From Streptococcus oralis (GTDB lineage: Bacteria; Bacillota; Bacilli; Lactobacillales; Streptococcaceae), in contig CALHBZ010000278.1 of NCBI GenBank assembly GCA_937930605.1, positions 1 to 12,355 of the forward strand: 12,355 nt of DNA, read 5' to 3'. The notes under the pieces were generated by a model. The model made no database searches. It was not told the DNA's origin and saw only the letters and a program-made list of their open reading frames with translations. Numbering within the stretch: the stretch's first letter is position 1; every line of letters begins with the position of its first letter. The position numbers were made by a program, and so were the translations under genes. Below, piece by piece: positions 6,274 to 12,355 of this stretch.

Positions 6274-7320
6274 ATGCTTTCCAAATTTTCTGGAAGCCGA
6301 CAAGATTTGCAATTTGTGTTGTTTTTGGGTGTTTTGCTAAGTGTTTTAGGAATTTCACTTTTTTTAGCTGTTTCTATGGGGTCCGTAGCGATTGATTTAG
6401 GAGATACCTATCGGATCATTTTGAGCAGGTTGGGGATTCCTCTTGAGATAGGAGAGGTTTCCAAGTCCACTCTTGCCATTGTATGGAACATGAGATTCCC
6501 CCGAGTATTGTTAGGTCTGATAGTAGGGGCTGGTCTGTCTATGTGTGGTAGCGTGATGCAGTCTACAGTGAACAATCCCATCGCAGAGCCTTATGTCTTA
6601 GGAATTTCTGCGGGTGCAACTCTAGGGGCAACTTTGAGCATCATTCTTGGTTTAAAATTGGTGATTAGCCTTGGAGCTTTTCTTGGAGCTATTTTGGCAA
6701 CCATTGCTGTCCTCATCATTGCCTCTATGCAGGGAAGGATGACGACTTCTAGTCTGATCTTATCAGGAACGGTGGTCAATGCTCTCTTTCTGGCGTTTTC
6801 CAACTTTATTATCTCAGTTGGGGCTAATGCTGACAGTGTGATGACCATTAAGTTTTGGACTATGGGTTCGCTTGCTGGGACTACTTGGTCTGACTTAGTC
6901 CTGCCAACTATGGTAGTGGGAGTAGCCTTTCTATTTTTCGCTACCCAGTATCGTGTTTTCAATGCGATGATGATGGGAGATGAGGCTGCTTTAACTTTGG
7001 GAATTCCCTTACGCTTTTATTGGTATCTTTATGTGACCATGGTGGCTGTGCTGACAGCTGTCTTGGTGGCTACTTGTGGGATTATTGGATTTGTTGGTCT
7101 GATTACTCCTCACTTAGCTCGAGGGTTAGTGGGAACGAATTACAGGAGGCTTTTTCCTATTGCGACCTTACTGGGTGCCCTCTTTGTCATCTGGGCAGAT
7201 GTACTCTCTCGTATCATCATTCCAAACGCTGAGTTGCCGATTGGCATTTTCACAGCCTTAGTAGGTGCTCCCTTCTTTATCTACATTGTTGGAGGAAGGC
7301 GAAGGGAGGTGAGGGCCTGA
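6274..7320 (+). CDS. FecCD-family iron-siderophore ABC transporter permease
   Basis: 348 residues, the usual length for FecCD/BtuC permeases, very hydrophobic with about nine to ten membrane segments. Family blocks are clear. GAGLSMCGSVMQ followed by NNPIAEPYVLGISAGA (about 85-115) matches the canonical region around the second to third helices. GFVGLITPHLARGL (about 272-285), followed by YRRLFP, is the cytoplasmic loop that contacts the ATPase. ELPIGIFTALVGAPFF (about 319-334) is the C-terminal signature. The start follows AAGGAGG by 5 nt. Only one permease gene is present, so the channel is probably a homodimer, unlike pneumococcal Piu-type systems with two permeases. The stop is separated by one base from the ATPase gene. 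The substrate (ferric-siderophore, haem or cobalamin) cannot be read from the permease alone. Confidence 0.92.
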   Translation: MLSKFSGSRQDLQFVLFLGVLLSVLGISLFLAVSMGSVAIDLGDTYRIILSRLGIPLEIGEVSKSTLAIVWNMRFPRVLLGLIVGAGLSMCGSVMQSTVNNPIAEPYVLGISAGATLGATLSIILGLKLVISLGAFLGAILATIAVLIIASMQGRMTTSSLILSGTVVNALFLAFSNFIISVGANADSVMTIKFWTMGSLAGTTWSDLVLPTMVVGVAFLFFATQYRVFNAMMMGDEAALTLGIPLRFYWYLYVTMVAVLTAVLVATCGIIGFVGLITPHLARGLVGTNYRRLFPIATLLGALFVIWADVLSRIIIPNAELPIGIFTALVGAPFFIYIVGGRRREVRA

Positions 7321-7321
7321 T

Positions 7322-8077
7322 ATGGACTTGATTTGTCAGGATGTTCACTTTGGACTAGGAGAGAAAAAAATCCTCAAAGGAGTTTCTCTTAAGGTTGAGG
7401 GGCATCAATTTCACACGATACTAGGACCAAATGGAAGTGGGAAAACCAGTCTTCTTAAACTCCTCTATCGTCAGGAAAAGTCAGACAAAGGTTTGATAAG
7501 ACTAGATGGAAAGCCACTGGAGCATTGGTCACTCAAAGAAACAGCCAAGCAAATGGCAGTTGTTACCCAGTTTAATCAATTGCAGTTTGATTGTACAGTT
7601 GAGGAAATCGTCTTGCTGGGAAGAACTCCCCACCTCTCTTTTTTACAGAAGGAAAAGGAAAGAGATTATGCCCTTGTTCAAGATGCTCTCGTCAAGGTGG
7701 ATATGCTTGAGAAGAAAACTCGTCTCTATTCGTCCCTGTCAGGGGGAGAGAAACAGCGAGTCTTATTAGCCCGCGCCTTGGCGCAAGAACCGACTCTCTT
7801 GCTCCTGGACGAACCAACCAATCACCTGGATATCAAGTATCAGCTAGACTTGTTGGCCATTGTGAAGAATCTCAAGGTCAATGTTTTAGCTGTCCTACAT
7901 GACATTCAACTTGCTTGTCGCTATTCGGATTATCTCTATCTGATGAAAGAGGGAGAAATCCTTTACCAAGGGACTCCAAAGGAGACCATCACCCCAGAGT
8001 CATTGCAAACTGTATATGGAGTTCAAAGTCAGGTTACTTGGACCGAGGATCAGCAAGCTATGATTCACTATTTATAA
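7322..8077 (+). CDS. FecE-type ABC transporter ATP-binding protein (iron-siderophore uptake)
   Basis: 251 residues with all elements of an active ABC ATPase: Walker A GPNGSGKT (35-42), Q-loop Gln in VVTQFN (about 83), signature LSGGEKQR (139-146), Walker B LLLLDE (159-164), D-loop NHLD (167-170) and switch His193 in VLHDIQ. The order, length and sequence around the signature fit the FecE/FhuC/BtuD class that pairs with FecCD permeases. It works at the inner face of the membrane and hydrolyses ATP to drive import. It starts one base after the permease stop, with GGAGG about 12 nt upstream inside the permease gene, and is followed after 19 bp by the binding-protein gene. Stable co-expression as one operon is therefore expected. 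Confidence 0.93.
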   Translation: MDLICQDVHFGLGEKKILKGVSLKVEGHQFHTILGPNGSGKTSLLKLLYRQEKSDKGLIRLDGKPLEHWSLKETAKQMAVVTQFNQLQFDCTVEEIVLLGRTPHLSFLQKEKERDYALVQDALVKVDMLEKKTRLYSSLSGGEKQRVLLARALAQEPTLLLLDEPTNHLDIKYQLDLLAIVKNLKVNVLAVLHDIQLACRYSDYLYLMKEGEILYQGTPKETITPESLQTVYGVQSQVTWTEDQQAMIHYL

Positions 8078-8096
8078 GAATGAAAAGGAAAACAAG

Positions 8097-9107
8097 ATGA
8101 AAAAAACACTAAGCATTTTACTCGTAACAGTAGCTACCCTAACCATGGCAGCTTGTGGCAATACTACTACAGAAAAAACTACCACACAGTCTAGCACAGA
8201 AACAAGTCAAAAGGCCAGCACAGAGACGACTTATCCACTAACGGTCAAAACCTATGACGCTAAAGGGAATGAAGTTGAACAAGTTTTTGAGAAGGCACCT
8301 GAAAAAGTTATCACCAACAATCTGTCAACCACTGAAATCTTATTGGAGTTAGGCTTGAAGGATAAAATTGCTGGCATGCTCAACCCTGATAATGCTGTGA
8401 CGGACAAATACAAGGACGCGATTGCGACGATTCCTCAAATTGGGGACAAAAAAACAGTCTCACAAGAGACAGTCCTTTCTTATGAGCCAGACGCTGTGAT
8501 GGGTCGAAACATGATGTTTTCTGAAAAATCCTTGGGGACAGTTAGCACTTGGAATGAAAATAAAATCCCAGTCTATACACAAAAAGCCTCTCTCTCAACG
8601 ATTCAGCAAGATTTGGGAAATATCGTAGAAGATGTCAAAAATCTTGGAATGATTTTCAATGTTCAGGACAAGGCTAATGAATACGCAGCCCAATTACAAG
8701 CTAAAATTGATGCTGTTAAGAAAGCAAACCCAGCAAGCCAAGGTGAAAAGAAAAAGGCTTTGATTATGGTTGCTTATAACGACGAAACCTTCGGCGCTTA
8801 CAAGTCTGCTTTGCAAGAAAGCCTACTAAATCAACTTGGTTATACCAACGTTGCAACGGGAACATCAGGCTTGACCTTGGAAAATCTCGTGTCAATGGAT
8901 CCTGAATTGATTATCTATGTGACCAGCGACCGCAATAAAAAATTGGATGCTAACGCAGTAGAGTTGATGAAGGCAAATGAAGTTTTGGAAAATGTTCCTG
9001 CAATTAAGAATCAAAAAATCATGACCATCTCTTACGATGAGTTGATGGACTATGGTCCAGCAGTGATTGATTCCCTTGAGAAAATCAATGACTTTATCAA
9101 TAAATAA
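8097..9107 (+). CDS. Iron-siderophore-type ABC transporter substrate-binding lipoprotein
   Basis: 336 residues. A lipoprotein signal peptide (MKKTLSILLVTVATLTMAAC, lipobox Cys20) is followed by a Thr/Ser-rich linker (about 23-45) that keeps the domain off the membrane. The mature part has the FepB/FhuD-type two-lobe pattern. The first lobe has EKVITNNLSTTEILLELGL (about 67-85), QIGDKKTVSQETVLSYEPDAV and a long connecting helix (about 160-205). The second lobe starts near KKALIMVAYN and includes LENLVSMDPELIIYV. The C-terminus (VIDSLEKINDFINK) is typical. It sits on the outer membrane face and delivers ligand to the permease. The esterase gene overlapping its 3' end suggests an ester-linked siderophore as ligand, but this is inference; haem or another iron chelate is possible. 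The start is ATG 8097 after an AAGGAAAA site. Confidence 0.9.
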   Translation: MKKTLSILLVTVATLTMAACGNTTTEKTTTQSSTETSQKASTETTYPLTVKTYDAKGNEVEQVFEKAPEKVITNNLSTTEILLELGLKDKIAGMLNPDNAVTDKYKDAIATIPQIGDKKTVSQETVLSYEPDAVMGRNMMFSEKSLGTVSTWNENKIPVYTQKASLSTIQQDLGNIVEDVKNLGMIFNVQDKANEYAAQLQAKIDAVKKANPASQGEKKKALIMVAYNDETFGAYKSALQESLLNQLGYTNVATGTSGLTLENLVSMDPELIIYVTSDRNKKLDANAVELMKANEVLENVPAIKNQKIMTISYDELMDYGPAVIDSLEKINDFINK

Positions 9108-9780
9108 TGAGTTTGATTGGGAAGGGATCCAAGTCAAGGTCAGCCTTCCTTCGACTTATGATCCCAATCAAACCTATCCAGCTATTCTCTTGAATGATGG
9201 AAACTTGGATTTCCTATCTTCCCTTTCAGAATCTGTGATTTTAGTGGGCTTGACCTCTAAAAATCGCCTAGATGACTACACTCCCTGGAAGGCACCTGCT
9301 CTGAGAGATGGAGCTCCAGATTTTGGTGGTCAGGCAAATGTCTATCATGGTCATTTATTTGGAGGTCTTTTAGACAAGTTGCAGGCGCTTTATCGCCTGG
9401 ACAAAAATCGCCTTGCCTATGGAGGATATTCACTAGGTGGTTTGACAGCAGTATACAGTCTTTTCCGTTTTGATAAGGTCTCCTGTATCTTCTCTATCTG
9501 CGGTTCCTTTTGGTATCCTGATTTTGTGACTTATTGCAGGGAAGAAAAGGTGAGAAATTTAGATTGTTTGCTGTATTTACAGAATGGTCAAACAGAAGGA
9601 GCCCATCATACCAATCGCTTGGCTCAAGCACCAGTCTATGCTGAGCAGATCCATACTAGCCTTCAGAAGCACTATCCGGCTGGTCAGTTTGTCTTTGATT
9701 CTTATGGGCATCATGAGCAAGTGGCTGAGCGATTCCTAGCCTTTTCCAGCTGGTTGGCCCAAAAATGGAAAATTGCATAA
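9088..9780 (+). CDS. Alpha/beta-hydrolase esterase, probable siderophore (Fes/BesA-like) esterase
   Basis: 230 residues from ATG 9088, which overlaps the binding-protein gene by 20 bp. An in-frame TTG at 9067 would lengthen it by seven residues, and an ATG at 9107 is out of frame. It belongs to the putative esterase (esterase D/Fes) family. The nucleophile elbow is GGYSLGG with Ser115, the oxyanion region is around NDGNLDF (36-42), the DDYTPW motif (62-67) is common in this family, a likely acid lies near QNGQTEG (E170), and catalytic His is H208 or H209 in YGHHE. There is no signal peptide, so it is cytoplasmic. By analogy to Fes and BesA, it could hydrolyse an imported ferric triester siderophore to release iron, which fits its place as last gene of a siderophore-type uptake operon. 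This organism group is not known to make such siderophores, so scavenging from others is the likely use. General carboxylesterase activity is the alternative. Confidence 0.78.
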   Translation: MTLSINNEFDWEGIQVKVSLPSTYDPNQTYPAILLNDGNLDFLSSLSESVILVGLTSKNRLDDYTPWKAPALRDGAPDFGGQANVYHGHLFGGLLDKLQALYRLDKNRLAYGGYSLGGLTAVYSLFRFDKVSCIFSICGSFWYPDFVTYCREEKVRNLDCLLYLQNGQTEGAHHTNRLAQAPVYAEQIHTSLQKHYPAGQFVFDSYGHHEQVAERFLAFSSWLAQKWKIA

Positions 9781-9786
9781 AAGAAA

Positions 9787-9824
9787 TATCCCTTGGCAAA
9801 AGCCAAGGGATAATTGTATTTTTT
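9787..9824. terminator. Bidirectional terminator between the convergent esterase and acyltransferase genes
   Basis: A perfect 11-bp stem, TATCCCTTGGC / GCCAAGGGATA, closes on an AAAA loop (9787-9812). On the + strand it is followed by ATTGTATTTTTT. Read on the minus strand it is followed by TTTCTTTTAT. It therefore serves the esterase (stop 9780) and the acyltransferase (stop codon at 9823-9825). Confidence 0.88.
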
Positions 9825-10572
9825 AACCAAGAGCCTCTCTCTTCTTATCTGGATTCCAGATAAAGCTTGCGATGAAGGTAAAGATAATCGTTAGGATACC
9901 AACAATCACAGCAAGGATGAGGGCAGGGATTCGGACAAACCACCAGAGTGGGTTTGGTTTTTTATCATTGTGCCATTGCTTAGTTTCTTCGTCCAAACGT
10001 TGGAATTCTGCTTGGATACGGTCTGCAACCATTTCAATCCCTTCATCATTCATTTTCTTGATGTCTGAGATATCGATAGGATTTCCAAAGTTCATATCCA
10101 CACGTTCACGGCTAACCAAACCTTTCAAGGTCATGGGACCAGTATAGGTAACTGGCATGATACGGACCTTAGCCATCTTGGCAATCAGAGCAACTCCGCC
10201 TTTGACATCTGTAGAGTGGCGACTACCACTAGGAAACATGATAAGGGAACGGTCACTTTTTTTGAGGACATTGATAGGGTATTTGATAGCAGAGGCGCTA
10301 GGATTTTCCCGGTCGATAGGAAAGGCCCCACACATACGAATCCACCAGCCAAAGATGCGGTTGTTAAAAAGCTCTTTTTTAGCCATAAAGATGAACTGTT
10401 TTGGTTTGGTCGCAAAAGCCATGTAAACTGGATCCCACCAGGTACGATGAGGTGCGACCAGGATATAGTTTTCATCTTTACTAGGGATTTTATCCGTATT
10501 GTGATAGTGGGCATTGCCATTGATGGACCACAAGATCAGCATGACTAGTCCACGCAAATAAGTATAAAACAT
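9823..10572 (-). CDS. PlsC-family 1-acyl-glycerol-3-phosphate acyltransferase-like protein
   Basis: 249 residues. The acyltransferase HX4D motif is PHRTWWD (H42, D47). The second conserved block is GAFPIDRE (82-89), the third is FPSGSR (113-118, where most PlsC proteins have FPEGTR), and the fourth is IMPVTYTGP (138-146). One hydrophobic stretch at about 215-238 near the C-terminus anchors it to the membrane; the N-terminus (about 4-17) is also hydrophobic. The expected role is transfer of an acyl chain to lysophosphatidic acid or a similar lyso-lipid at the inner face of the membrane. The S in place of E in block three and the C-terminal membrane helix set it apart from housekeeping PlsC, so the precise acceptor is uncertain. 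The start is ATG with AAGGAG 6 nt upstream. It is convergent with the esterase and divergent from the P-type ATPase, and matches from memory the pneumococcal SP_1624 type. Confidence 0.87.
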   Translation of the reverse strand: MFYTYLRGLVMLILWSINGNAHYHNTDKIPSKDENYILVAPHRTWWDPVYMAFATKPKQFIFMAKKELFNNRIFGWWIRMCGAFPIDRENPSASAIKYPINVLKKSDRSLIMFPSGSRHSTDVKGGVALIAKMAKVRIMPVTYTGPMTLKGLVSRERVDMNFGNPIDISDIKKMNDEGIEMVADRIQAEFQRLDEETKQWHNDKKPNPLWWFVRIPALILAVIVGILTIIFTFIASFIWNPDKKREALG

Positions 10573-10602
10573 GAGAACTCCTTCGATTGTATTGCTTTTA
10601 TT

Positions 10603-10631
10603 ATTATACCTTATCGAAAGACTACTGGCAA
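10603..10631 (-). promoter_or_regulatory. Sigma-A promoter of the acyltransferase gene
   Basis: Read on the minus strand: -35 TTGCCA (10631-10626), 17-bp spacer, -10 TATAAT (10608-10603). That is 11 of 12 consensus bases. Transcription should begin near 10596, giving a leader of about 24 nt with the AAGGAG site. Confidence 0.85.
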
Positions 10632-10692
10632 ACTTTTTCAGTTTTTAGTGGACAGTTTTTAGATGAGATTAGAATTCTGCTAGAAAAAATGA

Positions 10693-10703
10693 TATGATAG
10701 AAT
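10693..10703 (+). promoter_or_regulatory. Probable extended -10 element of the P-type ATPase gene
   Basis: TATG-A-TAGAAT matches the streptococcal extended -10 form. No good -35 is found 17 bp upstream (TTCTGC at 10675-10680). Transcription would start near 10709, which is at or after the annotated ATG 10706. Confidence 0.45.
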
Positions 10704-10705
10704 TT

Positions 10706-12355
10706 ATGGATAAAAATAAGATAATGGGATTAACCCAAAGAGAAGTCAAGGAAAGACAGGCTCAAGGTTTGGTCAATGACTTTACCGCTTCAGCCAGTAC
10801 CAGTACTTGGCAAATCATCAAACGAAATGTTTTTACACTTTTTAACGCGTTGAACTTTGCCATTGCCTTGGCGCTAGCTTTTGTGCAGGCTTGGAGCAAT
10901 TTGGTCTTCTTTGCTGTTATCTGCTTTAACGCTTTTTCTGGAATTGTGACCGAACTACGGGCCAAACACATGGTGGACAAGCTTAATCTCATGACCAAGG
11001 AAAAGGTCAAAACCATCCGTGAGGGTCAGGAAATTGCCATCAATCCAGAAGAATTGGTCCTAGGAGATGTGATTCGTCTGTCGGCTGGAGAGCAGATTCC
11101 TAGTGATGCGCGGGTTCTGGAAGGATTTGCGGAAGTCAATGAAGCCATGTTGACGGGGGAGAGTGATTTAGTACAAAAGGAAGTGGATGCCTTGCTTTTA
11201 TCTGGAAGTTTCTTAGCCAGTGGATCAGTTTTGGCTCAAGTCCACCATGTCGGGGCAGAAAACTATGCTTCCAAACTCATGCTGGAAGCTAAGACAGTGA
11301 AACCCATTAACTCCCGTATCATGAAATCGCTGGACAAGCTAGCTGGTTTTACTGGGAAGATTATCATTCCCTTTGGTCTGGCTCTCTTGCTAGAAGCCTT
11401 GATTTTAAAAGGCTTGCCTCTCAAGTCTTCTGTAGTGAATACTTCGACAGCACTTTTGGGTATGTTGCCCAAGGGAATCGCCCTTTTGACCATCACTTCG
11501 CTCTTGACAGCTGTGATCAAACTGGGTTTGAAAAAGGTCTTGGTTCAGGAGATGTACTCTGTTGAGACCTTGGCGCGTGTGGATATGCTCTGTCTGGACA
11601 AAACGGGGACCATTACCCAAGGAAAGATGCAGGTGGAGGCGGTTCTTCCTCTGACGGAAACGTATGGTGAAGAGACTATTGCAAGCATTCTGACCAGCTA
11701 TATATCTCATAGTGAGGATAAAAATCCTACAGCTCAAGCTATTCGCCAGCGTTTCCAAGGACAGGTAGCTTATCCCATGCTTTCCACTCTTCCTTTCTCT
11801 AGCGACCGCAAGTGGGGAGCTATGGAGTTGGAAGGGCTAGGGACAGTTTTCTTAGGGGCGCCTGAGATGTTGTTGGACTCTGAAGTACCAGAAGCCAGAG
11901 AGGCCTTGGAACGAGGTTCTCGTGTCTTGGTCTTGGCTCTCAGTCAGGAAAAACTAGATCATCACAAACCACATAAACCATCTGATATTCAGGCTCTGGC
12001 CTTGCTGGAAATTTTGGACCCCATTCGAGAAGGAGCAGCAGAGACACTAGACTACCTCCGTTCTCAGGAAGTGGGCCTCAAAATCATTTCTGGGGACAAT
12101 CCGGTCACTGTATCCAGCATTGCCCAGAAAGCTGGTTTTGCAGACTATCAAAGCTATGTAGATTGCTCAAAAATCACGGATGAGGAATTGATGGCCATGG
12201 CTGAGGCAACAGCCATTTTCGGACGGGTTTCTCCTCATCAAAAGAAACTACTGATCCAAACCCTGAAAAAAGCGGGTCATACAACGGCTATGACAGGGGA
12301 CGGTGTCAATGATATTCTGGCCCTTCGTGAAGCAGACTGTTCGATTGTAATGGCA
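10706..12355 (+). CDS. P-type cation-transporting ATPase (3' end outside window)
   Basis: 550 codons are visible and the frame runs off the right edge; family members are about 780 residues. Two N-terminal membrane helices lie at about 40-85. The actuator motif TGES is at 150-153. The next helix pair includes IIIPFGLALLLEALIL and the ion-path motif MLPKGI (P255, K256, where classical pumps have PEG). The phosphorylated Asp is D298 in DKTGT. The nucleotide domain has PFSSDRKWGA, the DPIR motif has D438 and R441, and the hinge TGDGVND is at 530-536. There are no Cys-rich or CPC heavy-metal motifs, so it is not a P1B copper/cadmium pump. It resembles the CtpE-like group, for which calcium transport is reported in mycobacteria, and pneumococcal SP_1623; the ion is inferred. 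Start: ATG 10706 is the conventional choice (MDKNKIMGL). ATG 10694 and ATG 10724 are in frame, and none has a good ribosome site. Confidence 0.92.
   Translation, partial: MDKNKIMGLTQREVKERQAQGLVNDFTASASTSTWQIIKRNVFTLFNALNFAIALALAFVQAWSNLVFFAVICFNAFSGIVTELRAKHMVDKLNLMTKEKVKTIREGQEIAINPEELVLGDVIRLSAGEQIPSDARVLEGFAEVNEAMLTGESDLVQKEVDALLLSGSFLASGSVLAQVHHVGAENYASKLMLEAKTVKPINSRIMKSLDKLAGFTGKIIIPFGLALLLEALILKGLPLKSSVVNTSTALLGMLPKGIALLTITSLLTAVIKLGLKKVLVQEMYSVETLARVDMLCLDKTGTITQGKMQVEAVLPLTETYGEETIASILTSYISHSEDKNPTAQAIRQRFQGQVAYPMLSTLPFSSDRKWGAMELEGLGTVFLGAPEMLLDSEVPEAREALERGSRVLVLALSQEKLDHHKPHKPSDIQALALLEILDPIREGAAETLDYLRSQEVGLKIISGDNPVTVSSIAQKAGFADYQSYVDCSKITDEELMAMAEATAIFGRVSPHQKKLLIQTLKKAGHTTAMTGDGVNDILALREADCSIVMA

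Noticed and set aside
6121..6312. 63-codon minus-strand reading frame between the array and the permease gene
   Set aside because: It overlaps the permease start, its promoter and its ribosome site and has no start signals. The part at 6121-6213 could be a decayed gene remnant, but I recognise no family.
10185..10548. Several open frames on both strands over the acyltransferase gene
   Set aside because: The PlsC motifs and promoter fix the true frame on the minus strand; the others are shadows.

Overview
The window looks like chromosomal DNA from a mitis-group Streptococcus (S. pneumoniae, S. mitis or a close relative). The evidence is the low G+C content, strong AGGAGG ribosome sites, extended -10 promoters, and a divergent pair of genes (acyltransferase and P-type ATPase) that resembles, from memory, the neighbouring pneumococcal genes SP_1624 and SP_1623. 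No database search was possible, so the species is inferred.

Region 1 (1-6051) is a type VII secretion (Esx/LXG) antagonism locus on the + strand. It opens inside a large gene, already in frame at base 1, whose C-terminus resembles the TelC lipid II phosphatase toxin. The gene is followed by a TipC-family immunity gene. The last 154 codons of the toxin gene plus the immunity gene then recur four more times, giving five head-to-tail units of about 1,080-1,090 bp. The extra units hold 'orphan' toxin tips with no secretion leader, each followed by an intact tipC paralogue. Two orphan tips are intact (1693-2160, 3867-4334) and two are broken (2779-3246 by a stop codon, 4958-5424 by a frameshift and a stop). 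All five tipC genes are open. Stop and start signals interlock: each tip's TAG lies inside the AGGAGG site of the next tipC, and each tipC's TGA overlaps a GTG that begins the next tip. Tips and immunity genes are mosaic, with conserved ends, variable middles and blocks of perfect identity shared between units. A hairpin terminator (6084-6110) closes the array.

Region 2 (6199-9812) is a four-gene + strand operon for uptake of an iron-siderophore-type compound: FecCD-type permease, FecE-type ATPase, binding lipoprotein, and an alpha/beta-hydrolase esterase related to the Fes/BesA type. The genes are separated by 1-19 bp or overlap. The set suggests import of a ferric-siderophore followed by ester hydrolysis to free the iron. 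The operon ends at an 11-bp-stem hairpin that also serves the convergent acyltransferase gene.

Region 3 (9823-12355) holds a minus-strand PlsC-like acyltransferase with a good sigma-A promoter. Divergent from it is a P-type cation-transporting ATPase that runs off the right edge of the window.
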